This document shows positions 16,097 through 23,130 of a DNA stretch of 26,921 nucleotides, one piece after another. This stretch comes from CAIVAT01 sp037139855 (GTDB taxonomy: Bacteria; Bacteroidota; Bacteroidia; Bacteroidales; FEN-979): assembly GCA_037139855.1 (NCBI GenBank), contig JBAXFM010000030.1, forward strand, positions 1 to 26,921. Reading direction: 5' to 3'. Positions within the stretch are counted from its first letter, which is position 1. Each line of letters starts with the position of its first letter. The notes beneath the pieces were generated by a model, which saw only the letters and a list, made by a program, of their open reading frames with translations, ran no database searches and was not told the DNA's origin. A program made the translations under genes and the position numbers.

Positions 16097-16190
16097 ATGC
16101 AAATGGCAAAGTCAAATGTCAAAATCATGGTAATTGCCAGCTAAGATCGAACTTTTGCCATTTGACTTTTGCATTTTGCCATTTGACTTA
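16097..16190. repeat. Inverted heptamer element F (nuoK/nuoL)
   Basis: The left arm is slightly eroded: TGCAAAT, GGCAAA, GTCAAAT, GTCAAAA, with one unit short by a base. The core begins TCATGGTAATTGCCAGC. Right units are TTTTGCC, ATTTGAC, TTTTGCA, TTTTGCC, ATTTGAC. It starts just after the nuoK stop. Confidence 0.83.
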
Positions 16191-16208
16191 TTTGGTGTAA
16201 AATAGCAT

Positions 16209-18131
16209 ATGAAGATAATAGTTTCCCTTATTCCTTTACTCCCCCTCCTCGGCTTCCTCGTCCTGGGCCTGGGCTTTCGGACTATTCCAAAAAAGATAGC
16301 ATCACTCATTGGCCCCGGAACGATACTCGTGTCATTTATCCTGTCAATCATTACCTTCATCAGCACATCAGCACATCAGCATATCAGCACATTATCACAT
16401 CAGCACATTATCCAACTTTTTCCCTGGATTCACCTCGGCCCCCTCGACATCCCCTTCTCCTTCCTCATCGACCCGCTCTCCTGCCTCATGTTGCTGGTGG
16501 TAACCGGCGTTGGTTTTATCATTCATGTTTATTCGGTTGGTTACATGAAAGATGATCCGGGGTACAACCGGTTTTTTGCCTACATGAATCTATTTGTCTT
16601 TTCGATGTTGCTGCTGGTACTTGGGGCAAATTATCCCATCATGTTTATTGGCTGGGAAGGCGTTGGGCTTTGCTCCTACCTGCTCATCGGTTTCTGGTTT
16701 AAAAACCATGAATACAACAACGCAGCCAAGAAAGCATTTATCATGAACCGCATTGGCGACCTTGGATTTCTGTTAGGGATGTTCCTGCTTTTTACCACTT
16801 TTAACTCCCTGTCATTCGACCAGATTTTTGCCCAGGCCAGGTCGATGTCAATCGGTGATCCGGTTATCATTTCCATTACCCTGCTGCTTTTTATCGGAGC
16901 GGTTGGAAAGAGCGCCCAGATTCCGCTATACACCTGGTTGCCCGACGCCATGGCAGGTCCCACGCCTGTTTCGGCGCTTATCCATGCCGCAACGATGGTG
17001 ACGGCAGGAGTTTACATGATCGCCCGGTCGAATATCCTTTATGTTCTTGCTCCAACCACCATGGCTGTCATAGGCATTACCGGACTGGCCACAGCCTTGT
17101 TTGCCGCTTCCATTGCGATTTTTCAAAACGACATCAAGAAAATACTGGCCTATTCCACCATCAGCCAGCTGGGTTTTATGTTTATCGGACTGGGGGTGGG
17201 AGCCTTCACCGGAGCGATGTTCCATCTGATCACCCATGCTTTTTTCAAGGCGCTGCTCTTCCTTGGCGCCGGGAGTGTGATTCATGCGCTGGGTGGTGAA
17301 CAGGATATCCGCAACATGGGTGGCTTACGGAAGAAGTTGCCCGTGACCTACTGGACTTTTCTTGCCGGAACTATCGCCATTGCCGGAATTCCGCCATTGT
17401 CGGGATTTTTCTCCAAAGATGAAATCCTGCTGCGCCTTTTCGAGCATTCGGGCCCGATGTGGGTCATGGCCGTCACTGCCTCGCTAATGACGGCATTCTA
17501 TATGTTCCGGCTGCTCTACCTGGCATTTTTCAGAAACTTCCGCGGAACAGAAGAGCAACAGCACCATGTGCATGAATCACCCCGGGTGATGACCATCCCA
17601 CTGATGTCCCTCGCAGCCCTTGCCATTGTTGGCGGACTGCTCAATGTTCCGGAGATTTTTGCCGGAGGAAGCTGGCTTACAGGCTTTCTAGCTCCTGTTT
17701 TTGCTGACGCAGCTGCTATTGCCGAGATGCCTATGCCGATATCACATGGAATGGAATTGCTGCTGATGGGAATTACCCTTGCCGGTGTATTCGCCATGGT
17801 CTTGTGGGCGTATCTCCGATTTGTAAAACAGCAGCCACCGTTGCTTCCTGATTCAGCCAAACGACCATTCCTGGTAAATTTGATTTCGAAAAAATACTAC
17901 ATCGATGAACTTTCCGATTTCATCATTTCCAAGCCCCTCCTCCGGATGTCGGGGTTTTTTCATGAGGTTATTGAACTTCGGTTCATTGACCGCATGGTGA
18001 ACGGGGTGGGCAATATCGTAGTTTGGACCGGAAACACGGTACGCTATGTCCAAACAGGAAATGTAGGCTTTTACATGTTCATTATGATTTTAGGGATTAT
18101 ACTGATCCTTTTCTTAAATATCCTGATCTGA
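16209..18131 (+). CDS. nuoL: NADH-quinone oxidoreductase subunit L
   Basis: This 640-residue antiporter-like subunit sits at the distal end of the membrane arm and has the long lateral helix near its C-terminus. Conserved proton-channel residues are visible: E150 in FIGWEGVGLCSYLLIGFW and K234 in GAVGKSAQIPLYTWLPDAM, followed by AGPTPVSALIHAATMV. Length is normal. An octamer tandem repeat at 16358-16413 is read through as residues about 50-69 (STSAHQHISTLSHQHI), in the loop before the first LIDPLSCLM helix. The ATG at 16209 is the natural start. Confidence 0.96.
   Translation: MKIIVSLIPLLPLLGFLVLGLGFRTIPKKIASLIGPGTILVSFILSIITFISTSAHQHISTLSHQHIIQLFPWIHLGPLDIPFSFLIDPLSCLMLLVVTGVGFIIHVYSVGYMKDDPGYNRFFAYMNLFVFSMLLLVLGANYPIMFIGWEGVGLCSYLLIGFWFKNHEYNNAAKKAFIMNRIGDLGFLLGMFLLFTTFNSLSFDQIFAQARSMSIGDPVIISITLLLFIGAVGKSAQIPLYTWLPDAMAGPTPVSALIHAATMVTAGVYMIARSNILYVLAPTTMAVIGITGLATALFAASIAIFQNDIKKILAYSTISQLGFMFIGLGVGAFTGAMFHLITHAFFKALLFLGAGSVIHALGGEQDIRNMGGLRKKLPVTYWTFLAGTIAIAGIPPLSGFFSKDEILLRLFEHSGPMWVMAVTASLMTAFYMFRLLYLAFFRNFRGTEEQQHHVHESPRVMTIPLMSLAALAIVGGLLNVPEIFAGGSWLTGFLAPVFADAAAIAEMPMPISHGMELLLMGITLAGVFAMVLWAYLRFVKQQPPLLPDSAKRPFLVNLISKKYYIDELSDFIISKPLLRMSGFFHEVIELRFIDRMVNGVGNIVVWTGNTVRYVQTGNVGFYMFIMILGIILILFLNILI
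16358..16413 (+). repeat. Octamer tandem array inside nuoL coding sequence
   Basis: Seven consecutive 8-base units lie here: CATCAGCA three times, TATCAGCA, CATTATCA, CATCAGCA, CATTATCC. Because 8 is not a multiple of 3, single-unit slippage would shift the nuoL frame; three units encode eight residues. The array forms a His/Ser/Thr-rich loop. Confidence 0.85.
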
Positions 18132-18133
18132 CG

Positions 18134-19582
18134 ATGCTGACCGTTATACTCATATTGTTACCACTGGCGATTTCGCTGATACTTCTTTCTGTCAAACAGG
18201 AAAAAGCGATCAGGCAATTCGCCCTGGCCGGGTCGCTGATTGAGTTTGGCGTTGCGGTTGCTGCCTTCATTCAATATAAAACTTCCTGTCATTGCAACCT
18301 GCTGTTTTCAGCCGACTGGCTTGCTACCCTGGGAGTAAGCCTGAAATTCGGGATGGATGGTATCAGCCTGCTCATGGTGATGCTCACTACTTTTCTTGTT
18401 CCGGTCATCATCCTTGCCTCTTTCCGTCATACCTATAACAGGCCCTCTGCATTTTACAGCCTGATCCTGCTGATGGAAATGGCCCTTGTTGGCGTATTTG
18501 TTGCATTCGATGGGTTGGTTTTCTATATTTTCTGGGAATTGGCGCTCATCCCGGCTTATTTTATATGTGCCGTTTGGGGTGGAAAAGACCGTATCAGGAT
18601 TACCTTTAAATTTTTTATTTACACCTTCATCGGAAGTTTGTTCATGTTGGTGGCGCTCATCTACCTCTATTTCAAAACGCCATTGCCTCATTCCTTCGAC
18701 TTTCAATGGCTCTACGCCGTGACCCTGTCACCGGTTGAACAAACATGGATCTTCGTGGCCTTTTTCCTGGCTTTTGCCATTAAAATTCCCATTTTTCCAC
18801 TTCACACCTGGCAACCCGATACCTATGCCGGGGCGCCTGCTACAGGTAGCATGTTGCTCGCCGGGATTATGCTTAAAATGGGGATATACGGGATGATCCG
18901 CTGGATGATACCCATTTGTCACAATGCTGTTCAGCAATATGCGCCTGTTGTGATCATCCTGGCCATCACCGGAATTGTATATGCCTCGGTCATTGCCATC
19001 CGGCAAAGCGACATGAAACGTTTGGTAGCCTATTCCTCCATTGCGCACGTGGGACTGATTGCTGCCGGGGTTTTTGCCCTCACCCCGCATGCCATGGAAG
19101 GCGCCGTTATCCAAATGGTTTCACACGGGATTAATATTGTCGGCCTTTTCATTGTGATCGACATCATCGAGCAACGCACAGGAATACGTAACATCGGCCA
19201 CCTTGGCGGTATTGCCCTGAAAGCTCCCCGGCTGGCCATTTTCTTTATGATCATCCTGCTGGGAAGTATTGCGCTGCCGCTCACCAACGGGTTCATAGGC
19301 GAATTTTTATTACTGCTCGGACTATTTGAATACTCCATGGTTTTTGCTGCCATTGCCGGACTGACCATCATTTTCAGTGCGGTTTACATGCTCTGGATGT
19401 ACCAGCGCACCATGCTTGGAAAAACCAATGAAATCACCGAACAAATCGTTGACTTATCCTGGTCCGAAATGGCCGTCTTCATGCCTCTGGTGATCATGAT
19501 CTTCTGGATAGGCCTTTCACCCGGGCTTTTCCTGGATGTTGCCTTGCCGGATGTGTTGCAGATATTAAACTTTGTTAAATAA
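18134..19582 (+). CDS. nuoM: NADH-quinone oxidoreductase subunit M
   Basis: This 482-residue antiporter-like membrane subunit has the channel residues E135 (FYIFWELALIPAYF) and K217 (AIKIPIFPLHTWQPDTYAGAP), followed by the conserved KMGIYGMIRW region. The frame stays open upstream to 18023, but those residues overlap nuoL and are not hydrophobic. The ATG at 18134 lies 2 bases after the nuoL stop and gives the expected first helix (MLTVILILLPLAISLILL). No repeat intervenes here. Confidence 0.95.
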   Translation: MLTVILILLPLAISLILLSVKQEKAIRQFALAGSLIEFGVAVAAFIQYKTSCHCNLLFSADWLATLGVSLKFGMDGISLLMVMLTTFLVPVIILASFRHTYNRPSAFYSLILLMEMALVGVFVAFDGLVFYIFWELALIPAYFICAVWGGKDRIRITFKFFIYTFIGSLFMLVALIYLYFKTPLPHSFDFQWLYAVTLSPVEQTWIFVAFFLAFAIKIPIFPLHTWQPDTYAGAPATGSMLLAGIMLKMGIYGMIRWMIPICHNAVQQYAPVVIILAITGIVYASVIAIRQSDMKRLVAYSSIAHVGLIAAGVFALTPHAMEGAVIQMVSHGINIVGLFIVIDIIEQRTGIRNIGHLGGIALKAPRLAIFFMIILLGSIALPLTNGFIGEFLLLLGLFEYSMVFAAIAGLTIIFSAVYMLWMYQRTMLGKTNEITEQIVDLSWSEMAVFMPLVIMIFWIGLSPGLFLDVALPDVLQILNFVK

Positions 19583-20958
19583 TGACTACAATCATCTCGC
19601 TGACCATCCTCGGTGTTCTGGTTCTCTTTCTGGGAATCATGAAGAAACAAACCTGGCTTCTTCCTGTGATACTTCTGGGATTGGTGGTTTCCATGGCGCT
19701 GACCATCATGGATTGGAATACATTCAAAACCTATTCCCACCAGATGATTATTGTTGACAATGTGGCCGTTGCTTTCAGTACCGTGCTGATTTTCTCTGCC
19801 TTTCTGATCTTCTCTCTTGCCTCACATTATTACCGGGGGGTTCAGCGACCACTTGATGATATTTACGGCGTAATGATTTTTGCGCTCACCGGAGCCGTGA
19901 TGATGACTTCCTATGGAAATCTGATCATGCTTTTCCTCGGTCTGGAAACCCTCTCCATTGCACTTTATGTGCTTGCCGGCAGTCATAAGGAAGCGATCAC
20001 CTCCAATGAAGCCACCTTGAAATATTTCCTGCTGGGGTCGTTTCTTTCTGGATTTCTGCTGTTTGGGATCGCATTGATCTATGGTTCAAGCGGATCGTTT
20101 GATCTGGAAAAAATATCCGTTTATGTGGCATCCTGTGCCGGAGCCTATCCCCCGATGTTCCTGGCCGGATTGTTCCTACTCATTATCGGGCTTGCCTTTA
20201 AAATTGCTATTGTTCCATTCCACTTTTGGGCCCCCGATGTTTATGAAGGAACGCCTACCTTGCTTACAGCGTTTATGGCAACGGTTGTAAAAACCGCCTC
20301 CATTGTGGCCATGTTCCGGTTTTTTACCCACACATTCCATGGGATTCATGGCGTGTGGGAAACCACCATTTGGGTGATGGCGGCCTTTACTATTTTGCTG
20401 GGGAACCTTACCGGGGTATATCAGCCGAACCTGAAGCGTATGCTGGCCTATTCGAGCATCAGTCATTCGGGATATATGCTTTTAGCCGTTGTGGCTTTCA
20501 GTTCCATGTCAGACAATGCTTTGCTGCTTTATACGCTGTCCTATTCCATTGCCACCATCTCGGCATTCGGGATCCTGATTCTCATCAGGGAAGCCCATGG
20601 AAATGACTATTTCAGTTCGCTGAACGGGTTGGGAAAAACTAATCCACTGGTGGCGTTTTGCCTCACCATCGCCATGCTTTCACTCGCGGGAATTCCACCA
20701 CTGGCAGGCTTCATGGCCAAATATTACCTCTTCACCACCGCTCTTGAAAAAGGGTTGGTTTGGCTGGTCATCGTAGCCGTTGCAGGATCGGCCATCAGCG
20801 TGGCCTATTATTTCAAACCCATCATCGCGATGTATCTGAAAGAATCAAATGGTATAACACTTACCGTTGAAACACCTTATAAAGTCCATCTTTTCTTTAT
20901 GACCCTGCTGATCATTTTCATCGGGTTATTGCCGTTTTTACTGGTCGGACTATTATAA
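19582..20958 (+). CDS. nuoN: NADH-quinone oxidoreductase subunit N
   Basis: This 458-residue antiporter-like membrane subunit is the last gene of the operon. Its ATG overlaps the nuoM stop by one base (TAATG), so translation is probably coupled. Conserved features include the membrane glutamate in FLGLETLSIALYVLAG, the lysine in FKIAIVPFHFWAPDVYEGTPT, and the LAYSSISHSGYML helix. Length is normal for NuoN. Confidence 0.95.
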   Translation: MTTIISLTILGVLVLFLGIMKKQTWLLPVILLGLVVSMALTIMDWNTFKTYSHQMIIVDNVAVAFSTVLIFSAFLIFSLASHYYRGVQRPLDDIYGVMIFALTGAVMMTSYGNLIMLFLGLETLSIALYVLAGSHKEAITSNEATLKYFLLGSFLSGFLLFGIALIYGSSGSFDLEKISVYVASCAGAYPPMFLAGLFLLIIGLAFKIAIVPFHFWAPDVYEGTPTLLTAFMATVVKTASIVAMFRFFTHTFHGIHGVWETTIWVMAAFTILLGNLTGVYQPNLKRMLAYSSISHSGYMLLAVVAFSSMSDNALLLYTLSYSIATISAFGILILIREAHGNDYFSSLNGLGKTNPLVAFCLTIAMLSLAGIPPLAGFMAKYYLFTTALEKGLVWLVIVAVAGSAISVAYYFKPIIAMYLKESNGITLTVETPYKVHLFFMTLLIIFIGLLPFLLVGLL

Positions 20959-20989
20959 AATCCTGCATTTTAATCCTGTTATTTCTTTT
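20956..20989 (+). terminator. Possible terminator after nuoN
   Basis: TAAAAT (20956-20961) pairs with ATTTTA (20967-20972) around CCTGC, and a T-rich run follows near 20979-20992. The stem is AT-only and weak, but the position at the operon end fits. Confidence 0.3.
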
Positions 20990-21089
20990 TTTCGTCTCAT
21001 AAAAGAGTTCTTAATGGCTCTTTCCATCAGAATTGCGGACTACCGGCATAAAAATGCCATAGCCATATCGGACATTTACCAAAATAGTT

Positions 21090-21097
21090 TATATTTG
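21090..21097 (+). promoter_or_regulatory. Predicted Bacteroidota -7 promoter box for the 21149 gene
   Basis: TATATTTG matches TAnnTTTG and lies about 50 bases before the start codon. No clear -33 TTG is seen at the expected distance. The box and the gap after nuoN suggest that a new transcription unit begins here. Confidence 0.4.
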
Positions 21098-21148
21098 AAG
21101 GTTGGAAATATTTCTCATTTTAAACAACCAGAGTAAAAATTCAAAAAA

Positions 21149-23032
21149 ATGAAAAGTACATTACACTCATTAAAAATCGCGCATAACAGAATTTTCTTCA
21201 TCCTGATCGTCCTCTTTGCCGGACTAATGCTTTCAGCAACGCAGGGTAAGGCGCAAATTTATGAACCCGAAGGGATCAACATGCCCGGGTCGTGGAATAC
21301 CTGGACCAACCCTCCCTCCAACCTGGCCCTGGCCAGCAGCACACAGGTCACCGGCGGTCGTGTAATGAAAGTTGCCACAGGAACGCCAAGATATCAGACG
21401 ATTTTCAGTGTGGCGGCCAGCGGTGGCGATTTAACCGGTGGTACCTATGATTGGTTGTTCACCAGCGGATCTTCCTCCAACTATTACCAAAACAAATGGG
21501 CAGCTGTAACCATTGTGATGAATACCCTGCAGTTGTATACCAAGGAAGGCGCGGCCAACAACAATATTACCCTGGTGAATGGGCAATGGTACACGATGAA
21601 TTTTGAAGATCTGGGTTATGTTAGTACACGAGCCATTTTTATGGTAACCAGCGCCGCGCCGGTTACCATCAGCACGGTTTCAGTGCCTGCATCTGTACTT
21701 CCCAGTGCACCCGCAACCATTTATGTCGGGTTGTCAGGAGCCAAGAGCCCGGAAGAAAATATTTTCATAAGGTATTCAACCGATGCATGGGCAACCTCCT
21801 TGGTGATACCGGTTACTTTTACAGGATCTACCGGTACGGGAACCATTCCCGGGCAAACGGCCGGTACGGTGGTTTCCTATTATGCTTTTTCAACCACCCT
21901 GCCAACCGTTACCGCTGACTATGACCTGGTAACCATCAAATTCAATAACAACAGCGGTACAAACTATACTTATACTGTTGCCGCAGCGCCTCCTGCCATT
22001 ACCTGGGCAAACCTGCAATGGCCGGAGAATGGCTTAATTCAGCTTGGAGCAGATTTCGATGTGTTCGGTCAGGCCTTTATTGCCGGTGTTACCGGACAAC
22101 CCACACCAGCACCCGGCTTGCAGGCTTGGGTCGGATACAGCACCACCAATTCTGATCCTTCCACATGGACCGACTGGATTGTAGCCCCATACATCGCCCC
22201 CTTCGGAAGCAATGATGAATTTAAAGCCAACCTGGGAGTCGCTATCACGAGTGCCGGAACCTATTACTATGCTACAAGGTTCAAATTGAACACCGATCCT
22301 TATGTTTACGGAGGTTTTTCAACCACCGGAGGTGGTTTTTGGAATGGCACTAACAATGTTTCCGGTATGCTCACGGTAAATGTTACGCCACCCACCCCCA
22401 TTGCCTGGGCCAACCTTCAGTGGCCTGAATTCGGCAGTGTTTCGGCCGGAATGGATTTTGATGTGTATGGCCAGGCATATATCGCCGGGGTTACAGGATT
22501 ACCAACCCCTGCGCCTGGCTTGCAATCGTGGGTTGGGTACAGCACTGCCAACACCGATCCTTCAACCTGGTCAAACTGGATTGTGGCCGCTTACAACGCA
22601 CCTGTTGGAAACAACGATGAATTTAAGGCTAACCTCGGGGCAGCCATCATCCAAACCGGAACCTATTATTATGCCACACGATTCAAGTCAAATGCCGATC
22701 CTTACGTTTATGGTGGCTTCGCTACATCCGGCGGTGGTTTCTGGGATGGTGTCATCAATAAATCAGGAGTCCTTGATGTGGTTACCGGTATTCCTGAAAG
22801 TAACGGAATTGTGAAAGATGTTTACCCTAACCCCACTTCCGGGGAATTGAATATTGAACAATCAATTCCGGTTACCATTCGGTTGTCTGATGCCATCGGA
22901 AAAATGATATTGCAAAAAGAAGTCCCGTCAGGACATCAGCATATTGATATTTCCGGCCTCAGGAATGGGGTTTATCATCTGGAAATCATTTCCGGCGATC
23001 ATTCGACGCACCAAACGATTATTAAGCGGTAA
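21149..23032 (+). CDS. Secreted repeat protein with amylase-like N-terminal module and T9SS sorting domain
   Basis: This is a 627-residue protein. Residues 1-35 form a signal peptide (long hydrophobic run, then GKA|QIYEPEG). Residues 36-280 resemble the N-terminus of the downstream alpha-amylase: QIYEPxGxxxPGxWNxWTN, GxWYTxNFxDxGYxxTR, and an RYSxxxWATS module that may be carbohydrate-binding. Two tandem repeats of 134 residues follow (WANLQWPE at 286 and 420, with shared TPAPGLQ, WVGYST, NDEFKANLG, YYYATRFK, DPYVYGGF). The C-terminus is a type A sorting domain (VYPNPTSGELNIEQ ... GVYHLEI). No catalytic residues are recognised. A polysaccharide-binding partner of the amylase is inferred from the shared module and adjacency. 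Confidence 0.85.
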   Translation: MKSTLHSLKIAHNRIFFILIVLFAGLMLSATQGKAQIYEPEGINMPGSWNTWTNPPSNLALASSTQVTGGRVMKVATGTPRYQTIFSVAASGGDLTGGTYDWLFTSGSSSNYYQNKWAAVTIVMNTLQLYTKEGAANNNITLVNGQWYTMNFEDLGYVSTRAIFMVTSAAPVTISTVSVPASVLPSAPATIYVGLSGAKSPEENIFIRYSTDAWATSLVIPVTFTGSTGTGTIPGQTAGTVVSYYAFSTTLPTVTADYDLVTIKFNNNSGTNYTYTVAAAPPAITWANLQWPENGLIQLGADFDVFGQAFIAGVTGQPTPAPGLQAWVGYSTTNSDPSTWTDWIVAPYIAPFGSNDEFKANLGVAITSAGTYYYATRFKLNTDPYVYGGFSTTGGGFWNGTNNVSGMLTVNVTPPTPIAWANLQWPEFGSVSAGMDFDVYGQAYIAGVTGLPTPAPGLQSWVGYSTANTDPSTWSNWIVAAYNAPVGNNDEFKANLGAAIIQTGTYYYATRFKSNADPYVYGGFATSGGGFWDGVINKSGVLDVVTGIPESNGIVKDVYPNPTSGELNIEQSIPVTIRLSDAIGKMILQKEVPSGHQHIDISGLRNGVYHLEIISGDHSTHQTIIKR

Positions 23033-23036
23033 TATG

Positions 23037-23110
23037 CCTCATCCCCCAGCCCCTTCTCCCCAGGGAGAAGGGGAGCATTCCCTCTCCTTAAGGAGAGGGC
23101 TAGGGTGAGG
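23037..23110. repeat. REP-like GC-rich double hairpin
   Basis: Two strong palindromes are nested in an outer inverted repeat. CCCCTTCTCCC (23050-23060) pairs with 23063-23073. CCCTCTCCTT (23080-23089) pairs with 23090-23099 with no loop. The outer arms begin CCTCA...CCC at 23037 and end GGGTGAGG at 23110. It lies between the two starch-related genes and may act as a terminator or mRNA-stability element. Confidence 0.75.
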
Positions 23111-23130
23111 TCATTAACAACCATTTCCAT

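Noticed and set aside
18023..18133. Upstream in-frame ATG giving a 519-residue NuoM
   Set aside because: The extension overlaps nuoL and has no membrane character; the ATG at 18134 gives the expected first helix and operon spacing.
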